This document shows, piece by piece, positions 1 to 8,159 of a stretch of 64,000 nucleotides of DNA. Under the pieces are notes generated by a model. That model ran no database searches and was not told the DNA's origin. It saw only the letters and a program-made list of their open reading frames with translations. Each line of letters opens with the position of its first letter. The first letter of the stretch is position 1. A program made the position numbers and the translations under genes. This DNA is from Flavitalea plasmicola (lineage in GTDB: Bacteria; Bacteroidota; Bacteroidia; Chitinophagales; Chitinophagaceae): positions 186,001 through 250,000 of the forward strand of contig NZ_JAUOTO010000006.1 of assembly GCF_030546645.1 (NCBI RefSeq), read 5' to 3'.

Positions 1-237
1 GGCAATGCTGGCCCCGATCTGCTGATCACCCCCTAACGGACCACTGAGGAATTTGCTGACAGACTGGCCCAAAGCCTTCTCCAGTAAGGTTCCTGTGGTG
101 CCCGTCCCATACAGGCGATGCCGGGATAATGCCGTCTTGTTATACACGGCCCACTCGATCAGCTCCCCCTTTTTGTTGTCGTGTGCCACCAGGGCGATTC
201 GTTTGAAACTGGCCATTTTCCGGAGTTTCGGTTCCAT
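1..237 (-). CDS. mgsA: Methylglyoxal synthase, C-terminus cut by window edge
   Basis: Converts dihydroxyacetone phosphate to methylglyoxal and phosphate, a cytosolic bypass of lower glycolysis. The 79 codons present read MEPKLRKMASFKRIALVAHD at the start, then contain the family motifs GTGTTG (about residues 41-46) and SGPLGGDQQIGA (about 64-75), which form the phosphate-binding site. This matches the N-terminal half of the family (usual length about 150 residues); the rest lies beyond position 1. The start chosen is the ATG at 237; a second ATG at 216 is also possible, and the conserved fold begins just after it. It is transcribed away from the T9SS-cargo gene at 423. Family assignment is secure. 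Confidence 0.93.
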   Translation of the reverse strand, partial: MEPKLRKMASFKRIALVAHDNKKGELIEWAVYNKTALSRHRLYGTGTTGTLLEKALGQSVSKFLSGPLGGDQQIGASIA

Positions 238-259
238 TGCGCGTTAGTTTAAGTTCTGG

Positions 260-292
260 CAAAGTAATCCCGTTTTAAGAAGATTATAACAA
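260..292 (-). promoter_or_regulatory. Candidate promoter of mgsA
   Basis: On the minus strand a TTG (290-292) is followed after 22 bases by TTACTTTG (267-260), one mismatch from the Bacteroidota -7 consensus TAnnTTTG. The ATG of mgsA lies 22 bases further downstream. This rests on pattern match only. Confidence 0.35.
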
Positions 293-422
293 GTATAGAG
301 AAATTTTAAACGAAACCCAGCGTTTTTTACAACGACCGCTGCGTTGCGCGATCGAACGCAAACATTCCCGGCATGGAATTTGTTAGTTGCATGCTCCTTG
401 ATGAAGTTACTAACCCATAGGC

Positions 423-1067
423 ATGAAGAAGATTTTTTGGTTCACCGTTGTTGCTTTTTGCTGTTGCATCACCGTTAGGTCGCAACAGCCAGCTGCACCT
501 ATGGACCCTTCGGACAGCAGCATCAAAAAGATAACGGTCGAGAGTAACGGTAAGGTCTTCACAAATTTCACCGCCACCATCCGTGATATTAATAAAGTAT
601 GGCTGCAATGGGAAGTCGACAGTGCAGCGGACGGCGATTATTTTATTGTCGAACGCGCAACAGACGGACAGCATTTCGAGACCATCGGTGCATTGAGAAA
701 GACAGGGAACAACAATCACTATGAGCTGACAGATATGGCGCCGCCCAACGGCACCGACCATTACCGGGTCAGGTACACCGGTCAGAGTGAAACCCAGTAT
801 TACACAAAAGCAGTCCAGCTAAGTCTTTCCGGGGATGTAACTTTCAAGTTTTACCCTAATCCAGTGGACAAGTTATTCATCATCCGAACGGAACATTCCG
901 TGGATATTCAGGTCATGGATGCCGCTGGTTCCATTCGATTTACCCAACGGTTACAGCCTGGTATACAGGTAATTAACGCTTCTTCTCTGGAACGGGGAGT
1001 CTACATTTTGCGGGTTGCCGACAAAGAAAGCAACAGGGTCGTTTCCAATCAGCTGATAAAAAACTAA
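423..1067 (+). CDS. Secreted protein with C-terminal type IX sorting domain
   Basis: A 214-residue exported protein of unknown activity. Residues 1-20 form a signal peptide (MKKIFWFTVVAFCCCITVRS), followed by a short low-complexity stretch. A fibronectin-like beta segment spans about 40-135 (FTATIRDINKVWLQWEVDS; YRVRYTGQSE). The C-terminal 75 residues look like a Por/T9SS type A sorting domain: FYPNPVDKLFII near 142-153, a central beta-strand region, then GVYILRVAD near the end. In Bacteroidetes this domain directs export through the type IX system and is usually cleaved or anchored at the surface. No enzymatic motif was seen. The stop is followed by a small hairpin (1084-1102) and then a strong hairpin with a T-tract at 1166-1200. 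Confidence 0.85.
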   Translation: MKKIFWFTVVAFCCCITVRSQQPAAPMDPSDSSIKKITVESNGKVFTNFTATIRDINKVWLQWEVDSAADGDYFIVERATDGQHFETIGALRKTGNNNHYELTDMAPPNGTDHYRVRYTGQSETQYYTKAVQLSLSGDVTFKFYPNPVDKLFIIRTEHSVDIQVMDAAGSIRFTQRLQPGIQVINASSLERGVYILRVADKESNRVVSNQLIKN

Positions 1068-1165
1068 AAACAACTTAAAAAAGAATACCGGAAAATGGTA
1101 TTGCAGATTTGATTTGAATCCGCTACCTTTATCTCGGTTTTTCATAGGATATTGGATTTTAAAAC

Positions 1166-1200
1166 GGGGTTGAATTTCTATTCAGACCCCTTTGTTTTTT
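1166..1200 (+). terminator. Rho-independent terminator after the T9SS-cargo gene
   Basis: GGGGT-TGAA pairs with TTCA-ACCCC (one bulged G) around a short loop, followed by TTTGTTTTTT. The minus-strand side is also T-rich (CCCCGTTTTAAAA), so it could work in both directions. The rest of 1068-1424 holds two further hairpins, AAGGCAC/GTGCCTT (1201-1219) and GCGCCC/GGGCGC (1226-1240), and no convincing gene. Confidence 0.65.
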
Positions 1201-1350
1201 AAGGCACGTCCAGTGCCTTGAAAAAGCGCCCGAAGGGCGCAATAGATTAGAGTCTAACCAATCCCATGCCGCAGGCAGTACTACTAAGCGCCTAAAAGAT
1301 CTTCCCCCCGACGCCAAGCCGCATTAAATAAAGCCAAACTCATAACACAT

Positions 1351-1382
1351 AAAAAAACTAAAGCCCCGATAAACATCGGGGC
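1351..1382 (-). terminator. Rho-independent terminator of recA
   Basis: A perfect 8-bp stem GCCCCGAT/ATCGGGGC around a 4-base loop (1363-1382) is followed on the minus strand by TTTAGTTTTTTT. It lies 43 bases beyond the recA stop. Confidence 0.85.
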
Positions 1383-1424
1383 CGGTACTTACTAACCCAA
1401 TTAAAATCTTTATACTAACATTAA

Positions 1425-2426
1425 TTATGCACTCTGCATCTCCTTCACCTTCTCACGGATCTTGTTCTCAATCTCTGTAGCCAGTTCAGGATTATCATGC
1501 AACAGCTGTTTCACCGTATCCCTTCCCTGTCCTAGCTTGTCCGTACCATAGCTGAACCAACTGCCGCTTTTCTGCACAATGCCAAGCTCCACACCCATGT
1601 CGACGATCTCTCCCATCTTTGAAATGCCTTCTCCAAAAACAATATCGAACTCAGCCGAACGGAAAGGAGGGGCGACCTTGTTCTTTACAACTTTTACTTT
1701 CACCCGGTTGCCCACCGCTTCCTCACCATCCTTGATCTGCGCCATCCGACGGATATCCAGTCTTACGGAAGCATAGAACTTCAGCGCATTACCACCGGTG
1801 GTCGTTTCGGGATTGCCAAACATGACCCCGATCTTTTCACGGAGCTGGTTGATGAAGATACAAATGGTGTTGGTCTTGCTGATGGTAGCCGTCAGCTTAC
1901 GAAGGGCCTGCGACATCAGACGGGCCTGAAGACCCATTTTGCTATCGCCCATTTCGCCTTCCAGCTCGCCTTTCGGCACAAGGGCCGCCACAGAGTCGAT
2001 CACTACTACGTCCAGCGCACCGGAAAGGATCAAACGATCCGCGATCTCCAGCGCCTGCTCCCCATAATCCGGCTGAGAGATCAGGAGATTGTCGATATCC
2101 ACACCCAGCTTCTGCGCATAGCCGCTATCAAAAGCATGCTCCGCATCGATAATGGCGCACATACCGCCTTTCTTCTGCGCCTCCGCAATAATATGCGTCG
2201 CGATCGTCGTCTTACCGGACGATTCAGGACCATAGATCTCCACCACCCTTCCTTTCGGGAGACCGCCTACGCCCAACGCTATGTCCAGCCCAATGGAACC
2301 GGTAGAGATAACTTCCATCGGCTCCTGGCTTTTTTCATTCATCATCATGACGCTTCCCTTCCCGAAATCCTTGTCTATCTTATCTATTGTCAGCTTTAAA
2401 GCCTTGAGTTTTTCTGCATTTGACAT
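1425..2426 (-). CDS. recA: Recombinase RecA
   Basis: A cytosolic ATP-dependent strand-exchange protein for homologous recombination and the SOS response. The 333-residue product has the Walker A motif GPESSGKTT near 66, the L1/L2 DNA-binding loops ([44 protein letters not shown]), and VVIDSVAAL as Walker B. Length and domain order are typical. The start chosen is the ATG at 2426 ([12 protein letters not shown]). The frame runs open to a TTG at 2450, but those eight residues are not family-like. The gene is alone, with its own promoter (2465-2497) and terminator (1351-1382). Nothing unusual was seen. Confidence 0.98.
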   Translation of the reverse strand: MSNAEKLKALKLTIDKIDKDFGKGSVMMMNEKSQEPMEVISTGSIGLDIALGVGGLPKGRVVEIYGPESSGKTTIATHIIAEAQKKGGMCAIIDAEHAFDSGYAQKLGVDIDNLLISQPDYGEQALEIADRLILSGALDVVVIDSVAALVPKGELEGEMGDSKMGLQARLMSQALRKLTATISKTNTICIFINQLREKIGVMFGNPETTTGGNALKFYASVRLDIRRMAQIKDGEEAVGNRVKVKVVKNKVAPPFRSAEFDIVFGEGISKMGEIVDMGVELGIVQKSGSWFSYGTDKLGQGRDTVKQLLHDNPELATEIENKIREKVKEMQSA

Positions 2427-2464
2427 AATCGTATTTTTTAGTTCTCCCAAAATTATTGATTCAG

Positions 2465-2497
2465 TAAAGGTAGGGGAATTATTTTATGCACACCAAA
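2465..2497 (-). promoter_or_regulatory. Candidate recA promoter
   Basis: TTTG (2497-2494) is separated by 21 bases from TACCTTTA (2472-2465). This resembles the Bacteroidota -33 TTTG / -7 TAnnTTTG arrangement with one mismatch, and gives a 5' leader of roughly 30 bases before the ATG at 2426. No convincing palindromic LexA-type box was recognised. Confidence 0.5.
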
Positions 2498-2688
2498 TAT
2501 TTTAGCAATTTTCTCACTAATATTTTTGGCTGCCCTTTCGGAAACCCGCTCTTAATACCCGGTAAACTGCTTAAAAATCCTGCAGCCACATCGCATGATC
2601 ACATTTTTCCGTGATGCCGGGCAACCGGATCGGCCAGATCCGCATTTAACCACCAATAAAGAAGTATTTTCAGCCACAGACCTTAACC

Positions 2689-3243
2689 ATGGAGATAGCC
2701 CCCCTCATAAAGGACGCCGCAAAAGGGAACGCCGCAGCACAAAAATGCCTCTTCGACCGCTACGCCGATCCGATGATGGCCGTCTGCTGCCGCTACCTGA
2801 AAAGCCGGGAAGATGCCGAAGAAAGGCTGCTGGACGGGTTCGTAAAGTTCTTCCGGCACCTGGGCGGATTTACCTACCAGGGAGAGGCCGCCCTTTACAG
2901 CTGGATCAAGACCATCATGGTACGGGAATGCCTGATGTTCCTCCGCAAAAAGAACGTCTTCACCATGCTGGCGGAAACAGCCGCCGATGACCTCCCGATG
3001 GAGGCCGACGCCCTGGCCAGCCTCTCGGCCGAAGAGATCTTCCACATGATCATACAGCTACCCGTAGGCTATCGCACCGTATTCAACCTGCATGTAATGG
3101 AAGGGCTGGACCACAGAGAGATCGCTGGAGAGCTGGGCATCGCCGAAGGCACATCCAAATCCCAGCTGAGCAAGGCCCGGGCGCTTTTACAAAAAATGTT
3201 ATTACAAAAAGGAATTAGCTATGGACAACGCAAAACCCAATGA
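2689..3243 (+). CDS. ECF-type RNA polymerase sigma factor
   Basis: A 184-residue group 4 sigma-70 factor that directs RNA polymerase to a limited regulon. Region 2 covers about 10-75 (DAAKGNAAAQKCLFDRYAD; DAEERLLDGFVKFF). Region 4 covers about 120-170, with the helix-turn-helix LPVGYRTVFNLHVMEG...HREIAGELGIAEGTSKSQL. The end overlaps the next gene by 23 bases, so the two are probably translationally coupled. The downstream membrane protein is then a natural candidate for its anti-sigma or sensor partner (inference). Region 2.4 is not diagnostic enough to assign targets. Confidence 0.92.
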   Translation: MEIAPLIKDAAKGNAAAQKCLFDRYADPMMAVCCRYLKSREDAEERLLDGFVKFFRHLGGFTYQGEAALYSWIKTIMVRECLMFLRKKNVFTMLAETAADDLPMEADALASLSAEEIFHMIIQLPVGYRTVFNLHVMEGLDHREIAGELGIAEGTSKSQLSKARALLQKMLLQKGISYGQRKTQ

Positions 3244-4009
3244 ACGCCCCTTGCCAGCCGAAGGCACCTGGTGGAGCCGCCGGCTCGAAGAGCCGGGCGC
3301 CCTGCCCGGAACGGGGCTCGCCGATAAAGAGGCCGCCTGGGATAAATTATATGACAGGCTCCGGGAAACGCCCCGCCGCCGAACCCAGCCCTGGTTATGG
3401 GCCGCCGCCGCCTGCCTCCTGCTGGCGCTCATCCCCGCCGCCTTCATTTTAAAGGAAAGAAGAGTGATTTCCGGTTCCCGGGACCCCAAAATAGCCATCC
3501 GGCCCAAGGCCCTCATCAACCCCGCCCGCACCTATCCCGCGCCGGCCCCGGCCCACCACTCGCCGCTTACCGCTCATGGCTCGCCACTCAAAGCTCATCG
3601 CTCACGGCTCACCGCCCCCAGCCTACAGGCCGCGCCCTTTCCTGCTCATCGCTCACCGCTCGTAGCTCGCCGCTCCCAGCTCGTAGCTCACCGCTTGCAG
3701 CTTGTAGCTTGTAGCTTGCAGCCTGCCGCCCCCCCGGCTCCCAGCTCGCCGCTCACAACTCCCGGCTCACCGCTCGCCGCTCGTAGCTCACAGCTCATGG
3801 CTCATAGCTATAAAAAACAACCCAGAGTAGTCCATATCAACGAGCTGGAACCCGCAATGCCCACGCCTTCCACGGCTGGCGAGCGGCTGAAACCCGGACG
3901 CCTCCAGGTCCGGCTGACCCAATCCGAAACCTTCAGACCCGCAACAACCTATAACAACGACCCCATAGACCATCCGATCATTCCACTTAAACACACGCAA
4001 AACCCATAA
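3221..4009 (+). CDS. Membrane protein with heptapeptide repeats, possible anti-sigma factor
   Basis: A 262-residue protein of unknown family. Residues 1-63 are hydrophilic and proline/arginine-rich. One membrane segment (WLWAAAACLLLALIPAAFIL) spans about 63-82. Residues about 112-197 are a low-complexity region with a clear 7-residue period (SPLTAHG, SPLKAHR, SPLVARR, SQLVAHR, LQLVACS). This region is the translation of a 7-bp DNA repeat (3557-3812) read through all three frames. The tail (VVHINELEPAMP) is ordinary. Its 23-base overlap with the ECF sigma gene and single membrane span suggest an anti-sigma role, but no zinc-finger, FecR or other recognised anti-sigma motif was seen. A 4-base gap leads to the gene at 4014. 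Confidence 0.7.
   Translation: MDNAKPNERPLPAEGTWWSRRLEEPGALPGTGLADKEAAWDKLYDRLRETPRRRTQPWLWAAAACLLLALIPAAFILKERRVISGSRDPKIAIRPKALINPARTYPAPAPAHHSPLTAHGSPLKAHRSRLTAPSLQAAPFPAHRSPLVARRSQLVAHRLQLVACSLQPAAPPAPSSPLTTPGSPLAARSSQLMAHSYKKQPRVVHINELEPAMPTPSTAGERLKPGRLQVRLTQSETFRPATTYNNDPIDHPIIPLKHTQNP
3557..3812 (+). repeat. 7-bp tandem repeat array A, inside a coding region
   Basis: About 36 consecutive 7-base units, such as cgctcac, agctcgt, agctcac, cgcttgc and agcttgt. The central stretch (about 3692-3720) matches the NNGCTTG consensus of the intergenic arrays elsewhere in the window. The other units are GC-shifted variants (CGCTCAC, AGCTCGC), as expected of an old, diverged array. Because 7 is not a multiple of 3, three units make 21 bases, hence a 7-residue protein repeat. 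Confidence 0.9.
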
Positions 4010-4013
4010 CATC

Positions 4014-5111
4014 ATGAAAAGACCCATCTGTACGATGCTCACCCTGTTGAGCATCCTGGGAACCGTATGCGCCCAACATTCAGTACGCGCCACCTTCGGC
4101 AAGCCATTCGGCAGGTCAGAGGAACGCATCGAAAGAAGATTCTGGATCGACCTGGGCAAAGGCAACCGCCTTTGTCTGGAGCTGGAAGACGCACGGGACC
4201 TGGCCAAATTCACCAACATCGACTCCCTGTTACTGGTATTCATTGCCGATATGGCGCCCTTTAATGATTCCCTCACCGACCCGCTCTCCTGGCACCAGAT
4301 CGACTATGTGACAGATGCCGCAGGCAAGAAAAAGGTCCGCCTGCAGACCTTCCATCCTACCGCAGCAAGCTACCTGCTGGATCAGGCGGAGCCCGCCGCC
4401 CTGCGCCTGGAACAGGATACGATCCAGATCGTCCTCGAATACCCCGCAGACGAGGGCCGGCGCCATGACGGGATCAGGCAGGACAGGTTGAGCCTCTATC
4501 TCAACGACTATCATGAGCTGCCCAACTATATCACAGGAGGATTGAATGGAAAGATCCACTGGCTGCAAAGCAATATGAAAGGCTATTGGGTGCGCGATAA
4601 GAACGGCTATCGGGCAGAGAAGGACCCCACGATCTCAGCGCCGCAGCCCGCCGGCTATGTGGCGATGGTCAATGACTACCTGGGCTCCGTAATCCAGCTC
4701 AACGTGGGAAACTACAAGAATTATTTTGCCCCTTCCTTCGGGCTGGGCATCGGCCTGCATTTCAATGGGGAATATGGGAGCCGCAGCTTCACCGCCCTGT
4801 GGCAGCCTGTTTTCCTTTTCGCGACCAATGCACAGGGACATGCGCAAACCTACAGGAATGAATTTCTCACGATCAGCATCAGCAGGGAATGGAAAGACCC
4901 TATGAACAAGCATATCATTAATCTCGTCCCTTCCCTTTCCATCGGCCGGCTGATACGACGGGACGGGGAGTTTTTTGAAAAGAATAGCTACAACCTTTTT
5001 ATAGGCCACATAAACTTATTGCGCAACAATCTTGTCCTGACGCCTGGTATGTACTTCCATGAACTTTTTAAAGAAGTGACGCCCGCCGTCAACCTCAAGA
5101 TCGACTTTTAA
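4014..5111 (+). CDS. Exported protein of unknown function in ECF sigma operon
   Basis: 365 residues beginning with a signal peptide (MKRPICTMLTLLSILGTVCA). The middle contains the polar segment LCLELEDARDLAKFTNIDSL. The second half has alternating beta-strand-like segments (FAPSFGLGIGLHFNGEYG, FTALWQPVFLFAT, INLVPSLSIGRL) and ends in aromatic phenylalanine (KIDF). This is compatible with a periplasmic or small outer-membrane beta-barrel protein. No family was recognised. It is the third gene of the sigma factor - membrane protein - exported protein cluster, which may be the signal-responsive output of that sigma factor (inference). It converges on the DUF885 gene with a 6-base gap. Confidence 0.65.
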   Translation: MKRPICTMLTLLSILGTVCAQHSVRATFGKPFGRSEERIERRFWIDLGKGNRLCLELEDARDLAKFTNIDSLLLVFIADMAPFNDSLTDPLSWHQIDYVTDAAGKKKVRLQTFHPTAASYLLDQAEPAALRLEQDTIQIVLEYPADEGRRHDGIRQDRLSLYLNDYHELPNYITGGLNGKIHWLQSNMKGYWVRDKNGYRAEKDPTISAPQPAGYVAMVNDYLGSVIQLNVGNYKNYFAPSFGLGIGLHFNGEYGSRSFTALWQPVFLFATNAQGHAQTYRNEFLTISISREWKDPMNKHIINLVPSLSIGRLIRRDGEFFEKNSYNLFIGHINLLRNNLVLTPGMYFHELFKEVTPAVNLKIDF

Positions 5112-5117
5112 ATCAAC

Positions 5118-6935
5118 CTAATTGCCTGCAGACACCTGCTTCGCCCATGCATCCATCTTTTTTTCCAACACCTCCAGGGGCATCGTCCCATCCTTCAAGA
5201 TCTCATCATGAAAATCCGCCAGCCGGAACTTATCTTTCAGCATCGTCGTGTATTTGTCCCGCAGTTCCCGGATCTTCAGCGCCCCGATCTTATAGCCCAG
5301 CGCCTGCCCCGGTATCGCCATATAGCGTTCAATCTCCGCCGTTGCCCCTTCCAGGGATATCGCTTCATTATCCATCATGTATTTAATCGCCTCCTCGCGC
5401 GACATCCCCTTCATGTGGATGGCGACATCCACCACCAGCCTGATCGCCCGGTGCATCTCATCACCCAACGCCCCCATATATTGATAAGGGTCCGTGTAAA
5501 GCCCCAGCTCCTTACCCAGAGACTCGCAATACAGCGCCCATCCCTCCTGGTAGGCATTGCCCCCGCCAAAACGCCTGAATGACGGCAGTAATGTGTCTTC
5601 CTGTTGGAGCGATATCTGGTAGTGATGGCCCGGTATGGCCTCATGCAGGAACAGCGATTCCATGCCAGAGGTAGTATTGAATCTGGTTGCATCCAGGATC
5701 GGCACATAAAAAATGCCGGGCCGCTTGCCATCCGCCGAACCCTGGTTGTATTCCGCACTGGCGCTCGCAGCACGGAATGCTTCCGTCTGACGGATCTCAA
5801 AACCCGTCCTGGGCACATGATGGAACATTTTCGCCAAAGAAGGCTGCATCGTCTGGTGGATCTTCTCAAAAGCCGCCAGCACCTCCTGCGGTGTTTTATA
5901 AGGCATGAATCGCTTATCCGTCCTCATATAGGCAAAAAAAGCCGCCAGGTCTCCCTTAAATCCAACAACGGTCTTCACGCTGTCCATCAGGCCCCGGATG
6001 CGGGCGACTTCGCGCAGACCAGTCTGGTAGATCTCTTCCGGGCGCTTCATCGTGGTCGTCTGGTCCTTCACCAGGTAAGTATAATAATCGGCGCCACCGG
6101 GCAAAGCACTGATTCCCGAAGTCGCTCTTGCCTTTGGCAGATATTCCTTCTCCAGGAAATCCGCCAGTCTTTTATAGGCAGGTACAATACTTTCCCGGAT
6201 CACCACTACATAGTCATCCTTCAGCCGCCGGATAGCCGCCGTATCCGTGGTAACTTTTTCCAGGCGCGTCGCAGGCGTATAAAAAAGGCTCTTCTCCGGC
6301 TGGTCCGTCACCAGGGCCCGCATCTCGGGGATCATCTTCACCACCAACGACCCCGGTAGTACGAAGTTTGCCGTAATCCCTTTTCTGAAATAAACGATGG
6401 CGCTATCCGCCCATGGGCCAAAAGCCCTGGCCCGATTCAGCCAGTCCTCATGATCCTTCACCGTGGCAAACGGCTGATAGCTGTCACCGCTGCCCAATTG
6501 CCCCAGCGTCAACGGCAATGCATAGAATTGGTTGAAAGGAATATAATAATAGGGGTATTTGAATGCTTCCAAGCGCGTGTTCAGCTCCCACTGCAAGATG
6601 TCGTAGCTGAGACCATCATTCTCGCCCAGGGAGCTCCTGTCAAACTTCGCAAGTCCATCTGTGAACTGAATGTAGAAATTTTTCAGGGAGTCACGATACG
6701 CATCTGCAAATTCCGCGGGCAGCTGGTCATTATATCGGGAGTCGCCATTCAGCGTGGCCTCCAGGGGTGAAAGCCGCATCCTTCCTTCATAATAATTGGA
6801 GAGGAACAGACCGAATGCCTTATTGTCTTCTTTGTTGCTTTCTTTCACTGAAGCCTCCTTTGGCATTAGCTTACAGGACACCAGCTGGACGAAAAGACAG
6901 CCTAACAATAATAATTGTCTCATTGCGTATCTCAT
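5118..6935 (-). CDS. DUF885 family lipoprotein, predicted zinc metallopeptidase
   Basis: A 605-residue protein with a lipoprotein signal (LLLLGCLFVQLVSC, lipid-modified Cys about 21), so probably attached to a periplasmic membrane face. DUF885 proteins carry an HExxxH-type zinc site. Here HEAIPGHHYQ lies near residue 429, and the conserved YQEGWALYCE, contributing a further acidic residue, near 455. The N-terminal half (LSNYYEGRMRLSPLEATLNG, YDILQWELN) is typical of the family, and the length is normal. Substrates are unknown; a peptidase role is inferred from the motif. A second in-frame ATG four codons downstream is an equally good start. It is not obviously in an operon. Confidence 0.88.
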   Translation of the reverse strand: MRYAMRQLLLLGCLFVQLVSCKLMPKEASVKESNKEDNKAFGLFLSNYYEGRMRLSPLEATLNGDSRYNDQLPAEFADAYRDSLKNFYIQFTDGLAKFDRSSLGENDGLSYDILQWELNTRLEAFKYPYYYIPFNQFYALPLTLGQLGSGDSYQPFATVKDHEDWLNRARAFGPWADSAIVYFRKGITANFVLPGSLVVKMIPEMRALVTDQPEKSLFYTPATRLEKVTTDTAAIRRLKDDYVVVIRESIVPAYKRLADFLEKEYLPKARATSGISALPGGADYYTYLVKDQTTTMKRPEEIYQTGLREVARIRGLMDSVKTVVGFKGDLAAFFAYMRTDKRFMPYKTPQEVLAAFEKIHQTMQPSLAKMFHHVPRTGFEIRQTEAFRAASASAEYNQGSADGKRPGIFYVPILDATRFNTTSGMESLFLHEAIPGHHYQISLQQEDTLLPSFRRFGGGNAYQEGWALYCESLGKELGLYTDPYQYMGALGDEMHRAIRLVVDVAIHMKGMSREEAIKYMMDNEAISLEGATAEIERYMAIPGQALGYKIGALKIRELRDKYTTMLKDKFRLADFHDEILKDGTMPLEVLEKKMDAWAKQVSAGN

Positions 6936-7053
6936 TGCGCGTGTAGTTTAAAAATATTTATCAAAACCCTTCGGATATTAGGTTTTTCTATATGCAATTG
7001 TCTCTCTAACTGTTTTTTGGCATTAAATTAGCCTTAATTTATACAACACGAAA

Positions 7054-7084
7054 TTAGCTTTTTTCGTTTGTTGAACTATCTTTG
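7054..7084 (+). promoter_or_regulatory. Candidate promoter of the OmpA-like gene
   Basis: TATCTTTG (7077-7084) is an exact TAnnTTTG -7 element; a TTAG 19 bases upstream is one mismatch from the -33 TTTG. This implies a leader of about 80 bases before the ATG at 7169. The leader contains complementary stretches (ATCGC near 7100 and GCGAT near 7125) that could fold. Confidence 0.45.
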
Positions 7085-7168
7085 ACATTATTCTATTGAT
7101 CGCCAGGTTGATCGTCTGACCATCAGCGATGAAAGAATAGTTTAATTCTTTAAATAAATGATATTACT

Positions 7169-8038
7169 ATGAAGCTTAAACAGACCCTTTTTTTCGGTGT
7201 TCTCTCAGCATTGCTTTTTACATCCTGCGTTAGCTCTAAAAAATTTAAAGCCGCCCAGGCGAAGATCGATTCTCTCACTGCAGCCAACGCAAAGCTTGCT
7301 GGTGATCTGAAAAATTGCAACGACCTTACCGCACAAGACGCCAGCCAAAAGACAGCCCTTCAGAACCAGATCGACGCACTCAACAAGCAGATCGATTTCC
7401 TGAAGCAGAACCACGACGCTACCCTCAAGCAACTGCAGGATCTTTCTGTCATCTCCAACTCCCAGGCAGAAAGCATCAAGAAATCTTTGGATAACATTGG
7501 CAGTAAAGACTCCTACATCCAGAACCTTCAGGCCGAACTGGCTCACAAGGATAGCCTGAACATGGCCCTGGTGATGAACCTGAAAGGCGCCATCGGCAAC
7601 ATGGATGACAAGGACATCAATATTAAGGTCGACAAAGGTGTTGTTTACATCGACATTTCCGATAAACTCCTCTTCAAGAGCGGAAGCTATGACGTGAACG
7701 AAGCCGCCAAGGGCGTGCTCGGTAAAGTAGCTACTGTCCTGAAAGCTCAGCCCGACATCGAATTCATGGTGGAAGGCCACACGGATAACAAGGCTTACCA
7801 TCATCCTGGTCAGCTGAAGGACAACTGGGATCTCTCCGTCAAACGTGCCACTTCCGTCGTCAGGATCCTCCAAGGTCAGTATGGCCTGGATCCCGCACAT
7901 ATCACGGCAGCTGGCCGCGGCGAATATGTTCCCGTTTCTACCAATGATACGGACGAAGGACGTGCAGCTAACCGCCGCACCCGTATCGTGATCCTGCCTG
8001 CGCTCGATCAGTTCTTCAAATTGCTTGAAAAGAAATAA
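7169..8038 (+). CDS. OmpA-family peptidoglycan-binding lipoprotein
   Basis: A 289-residue envelope protein. A lipoprotein signal ends at LLFTSC (Cys 20). Residues about 25-140 form a long coiled-coil (AAQAKIDSLTAANAKLAGDL; ALQNQIDALNKQIDFLKQN). The C-terminal OmpA domain (about 150-280) carries the peptidoglycan-binding motif VEGHTDNKAYHHPG...NWDLSVKRATSVVRIL and GRGEYVPVSTND...NRRTRIVI. It probably ties the outer membrane to the cell wall. It has its own promoter and a very strong terminator (8055-8090), so it is a single-gene transcript, likely abundant. Confident family call; the physiological partner is unknown. Confidence 0.93.
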   Translation: MKLKQTLFFGVLSALLFTSCVSSKKFKAAQAKIDSLTAANAKLAGDLKNCNDLTAQDASQKTALQNQIDALNKQIDFLKQNHDATLKQLQDLSVISNSQAESIKKSLDNIGSKDSYIQNLQAELAHKDSLNMALVMNLKGAIGNMDDKDINIKVDKGVVYIDISDKLLFKSGSYDVNEAAKGVLGKVATVLKAQPDIEFMVEGHTDNKAYHHPGQLKDNWDLSVKRATSVVRILQGQYGLDPAHITAAGRGEYVPVSTNDTDEGRAANRRTRIVILPALDQFFKLLEKK

Positions 8039-8054
8039 GTGTAATATACTAGCT

Positions 8055-8090
8055 AAGCCGTCCGCCCACTGGCGGACGGCTTCTTTTTTT
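8055..8090 (+). terminator. Strong rho-independent terminator of the OmpA-like gene
   Basis: A perfect 12-bp stem AAGCCGTCCGCC / GGCGGACGGCTT with loop CACT is followed by TTCTTTTTTT, starting 16 bases after the stop codon. Confidence 0.95.
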
Positions 8091-8159
8091 CCTCCCGCCA
8101 ATCATTTTAACCGCCTATTGTGCGTTATTTGTATTGTAACTCAACTAGTAGCCGGCTTT

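Noticed and set aside
8025-8159. Extra N-terminus of the hybrid kinase
   Set aside because: Would overlap the strong terminator of the preceding gene and lacks signal-like sequence.
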